Below, in pieces: positions 1 to 7,462 of a stretch of DNA of 64,000 nucleotides. The notes beneath the pieces were generated by a model that saw only the letters and a program-made list of their open reading frames with translations, was not told the DNA's origin and did no database searches. A program made the position numbers and the translations under genes. Origin of the DNA: Cognataquiflexum gelatinilyticum (GTDB lineage Bacteria; Bacteroidota; Bacteroidia; Cytophagales; Cyclobacteriaceae). The stretch covers positions 102,222 to 166,221 of the forward strand of contig NZ_JANAEZ010000012.1 in assembly GCF_024813435.1 (NCBI RefSeq). The letters are read 5' to 3'. Every line of letters starts with the position of its first letter. The stretch's first letter is position 1.

Positions 1-1
1 T

Positions 2-952
2 CATTTGACCAATGATGATATAGAAGAATTAAGAAAGCTTTTACTTCTTGTAAAAAGTAAAGAACTAATACTTTATTTGCCAAATCAAACAAAAGATGAA
101 TTTTATAGGAATCGAGATTCAAAAATTTCAGATGGTCTGAAAAAATTCACTGAAAATAAACTAAATAATATTTTTCCTCAAATGGTCAAGGACTATTCGG
201 AAGAATTCAAATTAATGAAAGATTCAATTAAATCTTTTGAAAAAAGCAAGCAGCAAATCATTGAAAAGTTAAGTAAGGATATTGTTGAGCAAAACTTAAA
301 TGCAGATAAAATAATTCAAGACTTATTCAAAGTTGCTACAGAGATTGAAAGTAGTCCAGAGCTAATTGAGAAGGCAAAAAATAGATTTGACTTCGGTAAC
401 CCTCCAGGTAAAAAAGGGTCTTATGGTGACGCTTTGAATTGGGAATCACTTTTATCTAAAGTCGAAGTCTTTGATAATTTTTTCTTTATATCTGATGATG
501 GCGATTACTTTTCAGAGTTTGACAAAAATCTATTCAACTCTTTCTTGACGAAAGAATGGAAAGACAAAATGCCTTTGACTGGTTTTAAATCATATAAATC
601 CTTGTCTGGTTTTCTAAAGGATAATTTTCCTACAATCTCAATAGAGTCAGAGAATAGAAAAGATCAGTTAATTTTAGAACTTCAATCAAGCGGATCATTT
701 GCGACTTCAAGAGCAGTTTTGTATAAATTATCTGAATACAATGACTTCACAAAAAAACAATTGAATGATATTTTCGAGGCAGCAATTAGTAATTCTCAAA
801 TATATTGGATTGGGACTGATCAAGATATTAATGAAATATTATTAAAAATCTTAAAGGGAAACGATAGGAAATTGGAAAAAGAAATTCTTGAAGAGTTCAA
901 ATCAAAGTACATTGAAAACAAAGAAGAAAGTAATGATGAGTTACCCTTTTGA
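2..952 (+). CDS. PIN-like domain protein, N-terminus cut by window edge
   Basis: The frame stays open through the left edge, so the amino terminus is missing and the first in-window TTG is probably not the start. About 316 residues are visible. A lysine-rich helical stretch (about residues 45-120) is followed by GDALNW near residue 141 and the acidic cluster ISDDGDYFSE near 162. These resemble the later metal-binding acidic residues of large PIN-like (DUF4935-type) proteins. PIN domains are Mg/Mn-dependent ribonucleases, often toxins. The first conserved Asp would lie outside the window, so catalytic competence cannot be judged. No antitoxin partner follows directly. The gene is visibly more AT-rich than those after 2.4 kb and lies beside parDE, which suggests acquired DNA. 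The family call is from motif memory only. Confidence 0.6.
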   Translation, partial: HLTNDDIEELRKLLLLVKSKELILYLPNQTKDEFYRNRDSKISDGLKKFTENKLNNIFPQMVKDYSEEFKLMKDSIKSFEKSKQQIIEKLSKDIVEQNLNADKIIQDLFKVATEIESSPELIEKAKNRFDFGNPPGKKGSYGDALNWESLLSKVEVFDNFFFISDDGDYFSEFDKNLFNSFLTKEWKDKMPLTGFKSYKSLSGFLKDNFPTISIESENRKDQLILELQSSGSFATSRAVLYKLSEYNDFTKKQLNDIFEAAISNSQIYWIGTDQDINEILLKILKGNDRKLEKEILEEFKSKYIENKEESNDELPF

Positions 953-1017
953 AAAAAGAACATAACTCTGTATATGAAATCATAGCACCCTTCTGTTTTC
1001 TATTCTTTATTCTAACC

Positions 1018-1074
1018 GTAATGGTTTCTGCTAAGAAATCGTTACTGCGATAAAGTAGGTTTCTTAGACTACTT
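1018..1074. repeat. Two tandem inverted repeats in the gap after the PIN gene
   Basis: A 12-bp imperfect stem (1018-1029 with 1034-1045, loop GCTA, two G-T pairs) is followed at once by AAGTAG / CTACTT (1053-1058 with 1069-1074, 10-bp loop). Neither has a T-tract, so they are poor terminators. They sit between the AT-rich PIN gene and the toxin-antitoxin module. Function unknown; a recombination or mobility scar is possible but unproven. Confidence 0.35.
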
Positions 1075-1199
1075 CCCATTCCATCCATTTTTCTTCATTC
1101 CAATAACTAGGCATCAAGAAGTTGAAGAATCTATGTTGCGACCAGGCACTAAATTGCATCTACACCTTCCTACCCCCACAAAATTGTAATTGATGCATA

Positions 1200-1221
1200 T
1201 TTGGTGTAATTTTACACCAAA
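1200..1221. promoter_or_regulatory. Palindromic operator upstream of parDE
   Basis: A perfect inverted repeat with 10-bp arms (TTTGGTGTAA and its complement) and a 2-bp TT spacer ends 10 bp before the parD ATG. ParD antitoxins bind such palindromes through their ribbon-helix-helix domain and repress their own operon together with ParE. The role is inferred from position and symmetry. Confidence 0.65.
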
Positions 1222-1231
1222 AATTAAAGCT

Positions 1232-1471
1232 ATGGCAAGACAAAGTATTTCTTTTTCGAAACCAAATGATGAATGGTTAAAGTCCCAAATAGACAACGAG
1301 GAATATTCCAGCAAAAGTGAACTTGTCAATGATTTGGTCAGACAGGCGAGAAAACAGCAGGCTACCATTGACTGGCTTAGGGCAAAGCTAGAAAAATCCG
1401 AAAAAGATGGATTTACTACTGATTCCAAAGAGATGATTTTAAAAGAATCAAAGTCCAGATTCAATGGCTGA
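1232..1471 (+). CDS. parD: ParD-family antitoxin
   Basis: A 79-residue protein beginning MARQSISF, the usual start of a ParD ribbon-helix-helix antitoxin. The beta-strand (residues 3-8) and two helices (about 11-22 and 27-45) form the DNA-binding dimer. The charged tail (46-79) would wrap the toxin. I chose the ATG at 1232 rather than an upstream ATG at 1190, because the longer start would place the operator palindrome inside the gene and add residues absent from the family. It overlaps parE by 8 bp, as in many ParDE operons. It should neutralise ParE and repress the operon by binding the 1200-1221 palindrome. Confidence 0.85.
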   Translation: MARQSISFSKPNDEWLKSQIDNEEYSSKSELVNDLVRQARKQQATIDWLRAKLEKSEKDGFTTDSKEMILKESKSRFNG

Positions 1472-1751
1472 TTATAGACTAAGTAATGCAGCCAAAGAGG
1501 ACTTGATTCGCATCCATCATTATGGAGTTGGAAAGTTTGGTGTTTTCCAGGCAGACAAATACTTCAATACATTTTTTGATTATTTTGAAATGATTGCCGA
1601 AAGACCATATTCATTCGAATCTGTAGATTATATAAGGAAAGGTTATAGAAGATATCCTTGTGGCTCTGATACCATTTACTTCAGAATCACAGACAATGTG
1701 GTTGAGATTATGGCAATAATTGGAATGCAGGATTTAAATAATCTACTCTAA
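1464..1751 (+). CDS. parE: ParE/RelE-family toxin
   Basis: A 95-residue basic protein of the RelE/ParE superfamily. It opens with YRLSNAAKEDLIRIHHYG, the typical first strand and helix, has the RKGYRRYPCGSDTIYFRI core strand region (about 59-76), and ends VEIMAIIGMQDL, matching the family ending in which I-x-x-R/Q precedes the C-terminal tail. ParE toxins poison DNA gyrase; RelE relatives cut mRNA on ribosomes. Sequence alone favours ParE because the partner is ParD. Its start lies inside the parD stop region (8-bp overlap), so translation is probably coupled. Confidence 0.85.
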   Translation: MADYRLSNAAKEDLIRIHHYGVGKFGVFQADKYFNTFFDYFEMIAERPYSFESVDYIRKGYRRYPCGSDTIYFRITDNVVEIMAIIGMQDLNNLL

Positions 1752-1763
1752 TTCATATACATC

Positions 1764-2360
1764 ATGGAAAAAGAAATAGAAACATTCTATCCCAAAAGCC
1801 GGCAGGAGTGGCGGGATTGGCTACAGGAACACCATGATAAAAAGCAATCCATTTGGATAATTTACTACAAAAAGAAATCAAATGCTCCGACTGTCGCTTA
1901 CTCGGATGCAGTGGATGAAGCGCTATGTTTTGGTTGGATTGACAGCAAGCAAATGCCTATTGACGATAAGAAATTCATGCAGTTTTTTAGCAGACGGAAA
2001 CCCAACTCTGTCTGGTCAAGGATCAATAAAGAAAAAATAGAGCGGCTTATATCGGAAGGACTGATGACACAAGCCGGTTACCGAACCATTGAAACAGCCA
2101 AACAAAATGGTTCTTGGACCATTTTGGATGATGCGGAAGCCCTTATCGTACCTGAAGATCTTGAATCCGAATTCCAAAAAGCGCCCCAAGCCAAAGATTA
2201 CTTTTTTGGATTAAGCAGGTCAGACAAACGCAATATTCTGCAATGGCTTGCTTTGGCCAAAAGACCGGAAACCCGGCAAAACCGCATCACCGAGATAGTG
2301 GAACTTGCTGCCCAAAAACTTAAACCCAAGCAATTTCGCGGACCGAAAAAAGAAAGCTAA
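1764..2360 (+). CDS. YdeI/OmpD-associated (OmdA) family protein
   Basis: 198 residues with the features of the YdeI/OmdA family: an N-terminal SRQEWRDWLQEHHDKK segment, VAYSDAVDEALCFGWIDSK (about residues 44-62), an FSRRKPNSVWSRINKEK motif (about 73-89) and a basic C-terminal helical region. Some members have been annotated as bacteriocin-protection or envelope-stress proteins, but the biochemical role is not established. It starts 12 bp after parE, so it may be read from the toxin-antitoxin promoter. Whether it belongs functionally to that module is open. Confidence 0.75.
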   Translation: MEKEIETFYPKSRQEWRDWLQEHHDKKQSIWIIYYKKKSNAPTVAYSDAVDEALCFGWIDSKQMPIDDKKFMQFFSRRKPNSVWSRINKEKIERLISEGLMTQAGYRTIETAKQNGSWTILDDAEALIVPEDLESEFQKAPQAKDYFFGLSRSDKRNILQWLALAKRPETRQNRITEIVELAAQKLKPKQFRGPKKES

Positions 2361-2436
2361 CTCGTCTTGATGGCTACAAGACTTTCCAGAAAAAGGCAAC
2401 CCAATGTTCTTTACCTGTTTTTTGGTAGCAGGCACG

Positions 2437-2937
2437 TCACATCTTCAGCACTTCCAAAAAGTATTCTTTAAGTTCCTTTTCTTCACCGAGATCAACTTTT
2501 CCGTCTTCCATCACATTTGTCAGTAATGCGTGCATCTCTTTGAAAGGGGATCGGTCAAGAACAGAATCATTCTCCTCGAGCCATTTTTTCAGAACAGTGA
2601 TTTCGTATTTATTGATCTCCTCATCCGCTAATATTCCATAACAGATTCCCTGAAGAAAATGAATTTTGGCTTCTTTACTTTCAGAGACGCTAAGCTCAGT
2701 TTCATACTTTTTGAGAATAGCTTTCAGCTCCATGATTTCCTCGGCTGTCATCGTGCCGCCATCAAGAATCGCTTTTACTTCTGAGAAGAATTCTTTGAAT
2801 GGGGATGATTCACAAAGTCCTTGATGGGCTTGGCACCAAAGTTTCATTTCTGTGAATTCGCCTCGGGTGATTCTCCCGTCACTGCTGATACCATGAATAA
2901 TTCCTTTGAGATGATTGAATGGTTTTTGGGTTTTCAT
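2437..2937 (-). CDS. Small acidic two-repeat TerB-like helical protein
   Basis: 166 residues made of two similar halves. Each begins with a G-I-x-x-D/E-x-x-I-x-x-x-E-x-x-x-L/M-K-x-W pattern (GISSDGRITRGEFTEMKLWC near 15-35; GILADEEINKYEITVLKKWL near 97-117) and then has SPFKE. This resembles the metal-binding helical repeat of TerB-like domains and the helical module before BRCT domains in some bacteria. No signal peptide or membrane segment is seen, so it is probably cytoplasmic. The acidic D-x-D/E positions could bind a cation. It is transcribed away from the metallohydrolase gene across a 284-bp gap. Specific function unknown. Confidence 0.6.
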   Translation of the reverse strand: MKTQKPFNHLKGIIHGISSDGRITRGEFTEMKLWCQAHQGLCESSPFKEFFSEVKAILDGGTMTAEEIMELKAILKKYETELSVSESKEAKIHFLQGICYGILADEEINKYEITVLKKWLEENDSVLDRSPFKEMHALLTNVMEDGKVDLGEEKELKEYFLEVLKM

Positions 2938-3027
2938 ATTCTGTTGGTTAAAAATTTCTCTTCTAAAATAGGGATTGTTCGCGGTCTATACATAAACCTG
3001 TCCGGGAATTTTATGTGAAATTTGAAT

Positions 3028-3086
3028 GGTGAATAGCATGTTCACCTTAAGTTTGGACTGAGCTATCCGAAATTTTTGCTTTTCGG
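3028..3086. repeat. Two inverted repeats in the divergent gap
   Basis: GGTGAA (3028-3033) pairs with TTCACC (3041-3046) across 7 bp, and CCGAAA (3067-3072) pairs with TTTCGG (3081-3086) across 8 bp. They lie in the 284-bp gap between the divergent TerB-like and metallohydrolase genes. The first has operator-like spacing and the second would form a small RNA hairpin. No function is shown. Confidence 0.3.
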
Positions 3087-3195
3087 TTATTTGGGAATTG
3101 GATTTTGATCTTCCACTAAATTGGGAAAATCAATCCTTTCCTATTCCTCTGATATTTTGTTTTCAATCACGATTTCTCTAATCCAAAAATTCTGA

Positions 3196-3203
3196 TAACT
3201 TTG
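3196..3203 (+). promoter_or_regulatory. Bacteroidota-type -7 box TAACTTTG
   Basis: An exact match to the Bacteroidota -7 consensus TAnnTTTG, 18 bp before the ATG of the metallohydrolase gene. No TTG sits at the expected 17-23 bp upstream, so the -33 element is weak or absent. This may imply activator dependence. Transcription would start inside the adjoining operator. Confidence 0.5.
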
Positions 3204-3219
3204 CTGACTGTTTAGTCAG
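3204..3219. promoter_or_regulatory. TetR-type operator at the start of the metallohydrolase gene
   Basis: CTGACT and AGTCAG form perfect 6-bp arms around GTTT, and a further half-site (AGTCA) overlaps the start codon. TGACTG-N-AGTCA palindromes are a common operator form for TetR/AcrR repressors. The site abuts the -7 box and ends 2 bp before the ATG, so binding would block initiation. A TetR gene begins 110 bp after this gene ends, the obvious candidate ligand. Confidence 0.6.
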
Positions 3220-3221
3220 TC

Positions 3222-4328
3222 ATGAAAACAATGTTGATATCCCTTTCAGTTTTAATCGTCTTTGTATTGGTAGTTGTGGTTTTTGTCAACCAGCCAAAAT
3301 TCGGAAAACTCCCATCCGGTGAGCGCTTGGAGCGCATCCAATCTTCTCCGAATTACCAAAAAGGTTCGTTCCAAAACCTCAGCGTCACCCCTGACCTCAC
3401 TGAAGGAGTCAGCTATTCTACCGTGATGTGGGATTTTCTTTTTGCCAAAAAGGAAAGACAAACCCCAACTGAAATCCTTCCTTCTGTAAAAACTGACCTG
3501 TTGAATCTGTCTTCTGAAGCCGATATCTTGGTTTGGTTTGGGCATTCTTCCTATTTTATGCAAGTAGATGGAAAGAAAGTTTTGATGGATCCTGTCTTGA
3601 GTGGGGCGGCAACACCGATGCCTTTTGGAGGTAAGTCCTTTGCAGGTTCGGATATCTATAATACCGAGGATTTTCCTGAAATTGATATTTTGTTTATTTC
3701 CCATGACCATTGGGATCACTTGGATTATGATACCATCCTCAAGCTCAAGCCAAAAATCAAATTGGTCATTTGCGGTTTGGGGATAGGTGCCCATTTTGAG
3801 CATTGGGGATTTGACCCGAAGACGATCATTGAAATGGATTGGAATGAAAGTGTGGATTTGGAAGAAGGCTTCTCGGTTACTATTTTGCCTGCGAGACATT
3901 TTTCAGGAAGGGGAATTTCCAGAAACAAAGCCTTGTGGGTTTCATTTGCTTTCAAAACCCCAAGCATGAACCTTTACCTAGGAGGAGACAGTGGCTATGA
4001 CAAGCATTTTGCTGAAATCGGGAACAAGTATGGGCCCTTTGATCTTGCCATACTTGATAATGGGCAATATGATGCTGCTTGGAGATATGTGCATCTCATG
4101 CCTAATGAAATCTTGACCGCCGCCAGGGAATTGAATGCAAAAAGAATTTTACCTGTTCATTCTTCTAAATTTGTATTGGGAAACCATCCTTGGGACGAGC
4201 CTTTGGAAAAGATCATCGCAAACAATGAATCAGAAAAGCAGAATATCATCACTCCCATGATCGGTGAACAAGTAAACCTTAATGACAGTACGCAAGCCTT
4301 TTCCCTTTGGTGGAGGAAGGTGAAATAG
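3222..4328 (+). CDS. Membrane-anchored MBL-fold hydrolase, NAPE-PLD/UlaG-like
   Basis: 368 residues. Residues 1-23 form an N-terminal hydrophobic anchor facing the periplasm. The metallo-beta-lactamase core follows, with WFGHSSYFMQVDGKKVLMDPV near 105-125 and the HxHxDH zinc motif as His161-Asp-His163-Trp-Asp165-His166. Later metal ligands are in LPARHFSGRG (about 223-232), GGDSGYD (about 253-259) and PVHSSKF (about 306-312). This pattern is that of N-acyl-phosphatidylethanolamine phospholipase D-like and UlaG-like hydrolases. In bacteria the substrate is usually unknown; a lipid or phosphodiester is plausible. It probably forms one regulatory unit with the TetR gene downstream, controlled by the palindrome just before its start. 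Confidence 0.8.
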   Translation: MKTMLISLSVLIVFVLVVVVFVNQPKFGKLPSGERLERIQSSPNYQKGSFQNLSVTPDLTEGVSYSTVMWDFLFAKKERQTPTEILPSVKTDLLNLSSEADILVWFGHSSYFMQVDGKKVLMDPVLSGAATPMPFGGKSFAGSDIYNTEDFPEIDILFISHDHWDHLDYDTILKLKPKIKLVICGLGIGAHFEHWGFDPKTIIEMDWNESVDLEEGFSVTILPARHFSGRGISRNKALWVSFAFKTPSMNLYLGGDSGYDKHFAEIGNKYGPFDLAILDNGQYDAAWRYVHLMPNEILTAARELNAKRILPVHSSKFVLGNHPWDEPLEKIIANNESEKQNIITPMIGEQVNLNDSTQAFSLWWRKVK

Positions 4329-4332
4329 TGTT

Positions 4333-4356
4333 CAGTCCATAGTCAACAGTCCACAG
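4333..4356. repeat. Degenerate heptad repeat, AGTCNAN type
   Basis: Three consecutive 7-bp units of the form AGTCNAN lie directly after the metallohydrolase stop codon. The same unit, on the other strand, occurs at 13436-13468. It belongs to a dispersed set of short-period intergenic repeats in this window. Confidence 0.6.
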
Positions 4357-4401
4357 ATTCCATAATCGAACGACATTTTCATTATACAAATATCAGTTAA
4401 T

Positions 4402-4432
4402 CAAATAACCAATAACCCAATAACCAATAACC
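4402..4432. repeat. Degenerate AATAACC repeat before the TetR start
   Basis: Four near-copies of AATAACC at 7-8 bp spacing run up to 6 bp before the GTG start of the TetR gene. They therefore occupy where its 5' leader would be. Similar arrays are at 36531, 55508 and 62661. Confidence 0.6.
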
Positions 4433-4437
4433 ATCCG

Positions 4438-5001
4438 GTGGACAAAAAACAACTCATTCTCGATTCGGCACTTCGTCTTTTTGTGGAATTTGGGTTTCAT
4501 GATACCCCTACCAGCAAAATTGCCAAAGAAGCGGGTGTTGCCAATGGGACTTTGTTTTACTTTTTTCCTACCAAAGATGATTTGGTAAAGGCGCTTTATA
4601 TTGATCTCAAGACAAGAATGGGAGGATGTGTGATAGAAAGCATCTCGGAAGAAATGGAATTGAAGGAGATTTTGAGGGGATTCTATAAAACTTCCCTGAC
4701 ATGGGCCTTGGATCATCAGCCTGAGTTTACTTTCCTTGAGCAGTTCAACAACTCCCCTTATGCGAGGAGTATTGCCAAAGCAGAAATGGATATTTATACC
4801 CGTCCTTTGCTTTCTCTTCTACAAAATGGAATTGATGAGGGCAAACTCAAACATATGGATGCCGACTTGATTTATGCCATTGTAAGCGGCCATACTTTTG
4901 GAGTCCACAAATACCTTTCGGGTAAGACTTTTCTTCGTGACGAAGCAGAACAGGTGATGGATGAAACCTTTGATTTGATTTGGAAGCTGATTTCATTTTG
5001 A
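4438..5001 (+). CDS. TetR/AcrR-family transcriptional regulator
   Basis: 187 residues. The N-terminal helix-turn-helix (residues 4-48) contains ILDSALRLFVEFGFHDTPTSKIAKEAGVANGTLF, cut here to the hallmark AKEAGVANGTLFYFF. The C-terminal ligand domain is all-helical. The start is the GTG at 4438, the only suitable codon placed before the conserved first helix. Ligand unknown. It is likely to repress the upstream hydrolase gene through the TGACT/AGTCA palindrome at 3204-3219, and perhaps itself by read-through, since it lies 109 bp downstream on the same strand with no terminator between. Confidence 0.9.
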   Translation: MDKKQLILDSALRLFVEFGFHDTPTSKIAKEAGVANGTLFYFFPTKDDLVKALYIDLKTRMGGCVIESISEEMELKEILRGFYKTSLTWALDHQPEFTFLEQFNNSPYARSIAKAEMDIYTRPLLSLLQNGIDEGKLKHMDADLIYAIVSGHTFGVHKYLSGKTFLRDEAEQVMDETFDLIWKLISF

Positions 5002-5055
5002 TTTTTTAAAGCTTTGCCAATACAGGTTCACTTCCATAAAGAACAGAAGCAATTG

Positions 5056-6465
5056 TCACTTTTTTCCCATCAGCTCTTTTTCGATCTGTTCCAAAGTTTT
5101 GCCTTTTGTCTCGGGTAAAACAAAATAGATCACAATAAAACCAAATGCGCAGATGGCCCCGTACAGCCAAAAGTTATTTGCCCAACCGAGGTTTTCTTTG
5201 ATGATGGGAAAAGAATAAGTCAAAGTAAAATTACCCACCCAATGTGCCAATGCTGCGATGGAAATTGCTGCCCCTCTGATTCTTGTTGGGAATATCTCTG
5301 ACAACACTACCCAAAGTAGCGGGGCAAGGGTAAAGGAATAAAACATGACATTGGCAAGAACAAGGATAACTACCTGCCACCCTCCTTGACCGATGTAAAA
5401 AGTATAACCGATAAAGAGGTAGATGATGGCCATGGCCGATGTTCCGATCAGGAGAAGCTTTTTTCTCCCAAATCGATCCACCGTGAAGATCGTGATGAAG
5501 ACGGAAACCACCATCACCCCACCGATTACGACGATATTGAGCATCATCTGCTTGAGGTTATAGCCAGCCGCTTGAAAAATGTCGGCAGCATAATATATCA
5601 CCACATTCAATCCGCTCCATTGTTGGAGAAAGGAAAGGAAGATACCGATGCCGAGCAATTTGACTATTCTTTTGTTGAGCAGTTCTTTGAAATTGACTTT
5701 GGCGAGGCTATCCTCATTTACTGTGGCTTTGATTTCGCTGACAGCAAGTTCTGCATAAAACTTTCCGCCGATTTTTTCCAGGATCTTCAGCGCTTTGGTT
5801 TCTTGGTTGTTTTTGACAAGCCATCTTGCGCTTTCGGGAACAAAAAACATCAGGACAAAAAACAACATGGCCGGAACCGCTTCCACGCCAAACATCCACC
5901 TCCATCCATATTGCCCACTCCAACTTGCCGCCAGCGTAACAAAATCAGGATTGTCAGGCAGGGAATTATCCAATAGTGAAATCTGCCAGTTGACCACCTG
6001 TGCCAATAGTACCCCAACCATCACCAAAAGCTGCATGAGGGTTACAAACATACCCCGCTTTTCAGGCGGTGCCACTTCGGCAATGTAGAGCGGTGAGAGG
6101 TTTAGCGCTATTCCCATGGCCACCCCGCCAAGGATTCGGTAAAAATTAAACAACCAGAATGTATCCGCAATGGCAGTTCCTACCGCCGAAACTGAAAAGA
6201 GAAAACCCGAAAAAATCAGGAGTTTTTTTCTACCCACTTTGTCGCTCAGGAGAATACAAAGCAATGCTCCGGCCATACAGCCAATGAGAGCGGAGCTTGT
6301 CCCCCAACCTTGATCAGCAGGAGAAGTAATGTTGAAATAGGGTTCATAAAATGGCTTGGCGCCACCGATTACTACCCAATCATAGCCAAAAAGAAAACCG
6401 CCGAGGGCGGCTGTCATGCTGATAAGCCAAATATAAGTTTGGTTGTAGCTGATCTTTTGATCCAT
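5056..6465 (-). CDS. Sugar porter family MFS transporter
   Basis: About 469 residues with twelve predicted membrane segments and the sugar-porter signatures: GGFLFGYD in TM1, DKVGRKKLL after TM2, PLYIAEVAPPEKRG, PESARWLVKN before the central loop, DRFGRKKLLLIG, and PETKGKTLEQIE at the C-terminus. This family (XylE, GalP, GLUT) takes up monosaccharides by proton symport or facilitated diffusion in the inner membrane. I placed the start at the ATG at 6465 (MDQKISYNQ). An upstream ATG adds 17 residues without family support. No catabolic gene is adjacent, so the sugar cannot be named. Confidence 0.9.
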   Translation of the reverse strand: MDQKISYNQTYIWLISMTAALGGFLFGYDWVVIGGAKPFYEPYFNITSPADQGWGTSSALIGCMAGALLCILLSDKVGRKKLLIFSGFLFSVSAVGTAIADTFWLFNFYRILGGVAMGIALNLSPLYIAEVAPPEKRGMFVTLMQLLVMVGVLLAQVVNWQISLLDNSLPDNPDFVTLAASWSGQYGWRWMFGVEAVPAMLFFVLMFFVPESARWLVKNNQETKALKILEKIGGKFYAELAVSEIKATVNEDSLAKVNFKELLNKRIVKLLGIGIFLSFLQQWSGLNVVIYYAADIFQAAGYNLKQMMLNIVVIGGVMVVSVFITIFTVDRFGRKKLLLIGTSAMAIIYLFIGYTFYIGQGGWQVVILVLANVMFYSFTLAPLLWVVLSEIFPTRIRGAAISIAALAHWVGNFTLTYSFPIIKENLGWANNFWLYGAICAFGFIVIYFVLPETKGKTLEQIEKELMGKK

Positions 6466-6724
6466 GGTGGTTTGGGTTTGGGAATTCCAATTTAAGATAC
6501 TGAAGCGAATTTGCAACAGAGGTTATTTTGAAAAAGGTAAATATAAGACAGTGAAACAGGTGTTTATTTGCCAAAAATCTCTTTCAGGCCAACATATCTC
6601 GATGGAAACAGGAAAAATTGAAGCTAATTTTTTGATTGATTTCAATTATCAATAAATTGTTTGGAATTAGAGGCGGAAACCGAAAAGCCGATAGAGTAGG
6701 TGAAAAATCAATATTCATTGGATT

Positions 6725-7276
6725 ATGAAAGTAATCGTTTTATCAGTTTTAGTTTTGGGATTTGTATTATTGGGATTGGAGGCCAATGCCCAAGGAATCG
6801 GCATCAGAGCCGGTTTTCAATCTGCTACCACCAACAATAACGGAAATCAGATCGGAGGTAGTTTGGATCATTTTTACCTCGGTGCGTTTAAAAACCGACA
6901 TTTGGGTGCTGGCGACCTATTGACGCTTCACACCGGACTTGAATATATGCAAAACGGACATAGTACAAATGACGATAATTTCAGAAGGATGATTTACCTG
7001 AGTGTTCCTGTTGGAATTAGGTTAAAGTTAGGGCCGGTTTTTGTCCAAGGTGGCGTCAACGGCAATATCAAATTGTCAGAAAATTATCAAGTCAATGGTT
7101 CCGACGCATTGAATGATGGCAATAAAACCAATACTTTTGACCTTCCTGCACATATCGGTCTAGGTCTCAAATTATTGATTTTTGAAATTGAAGCGAGATA
7201 CCATCAGGGATTTATAGATGTCAATAACGGCAACAAGAATTCTTATTTACAAATTGGTGCAGCCATTGAATTTTAA
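6725..7276 (+). CDS. Outer-membrane beta-barrel protein
   Basis: 183 residues. A signal peptide (1-22, ending EANAQ) precedes alternating hydrophobic/polar strands such as IGIRAGFQ, IYLSVPVGIRLKLGPVFVQGGV and LKLLIFEIEARYHQGF, and the protein ends in Phe as outer-membrane barrels do. This pattern fits the PF13568-like porin/OmpW-sized barrels common in Bacteroidota. It is a single-gene unit, closed by a strong hairpin terminator at 7292. Ligand or transport role unknown. Confidence 0.8.
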   Translation: MKVIVLSVLVLGFVLLGLEANAQGIGIRAGFQSATTNNNGNQIGGSLDHFYLGAFKNRHLGAGDLLTLHTGLEYMQNGHSTNDDNFRRMIYLSVPVGIRLKLGPVFVQGGVNGNIKLSENYQVNGSDALNDGNKTNTFDLPAHIGLGLKLLIFEIEARYHQGFIDVNNGNKNSYLQIGAAIEF

Positions 7277-7291
7277 AATTTGCTTTGATTT

Positions 7292-7336
7292 CTTAAATGA
7301 AAAAAGGAAGTGATCCACTTCCTTTTTTCATTTAAG
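7292..7336. terminator. Perfect 21-bp-arm hairpin terminator
   Basis: Arms at 7292-7312 and 7316-7336 are perfectly complementary with a 3-nt loop. The A6/T6 runs inside the arms give a T-rich stretch on either strand. It ends the outer-membrane protein transcript. Confidence 0.85.
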
Positions 7337-7462
7337 CCAATTATCATTTTTGTTTATGATTTTGATGTAGCATTTGACATATTTGTTTGATCGGTTCTTT
7401 TTGAACTCAATCCTATCTTCTAAAACCACTTCTATTTAAATCAAACAAAATAGAAACCTAGA

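Noticed and set aside
1018..1074. attC-like integron site
   Set aside because: The required R/Y-YYAAC and GTTRRRY boxes are not properly paired, and no integrase is nearby.
3252..3899. 215-codon minus-strand frame opposite the metallohydrolase gene
   Set aside because: It lies wholly opposite a gene with intact catalytic motifs and shows no recognisable protein features.
4400..4434. AATAACC array considered as a CRISPR
   Set aside because: Units are 7-8 bp with no unique spacers of 30 bp or so and no cas gene in the window.
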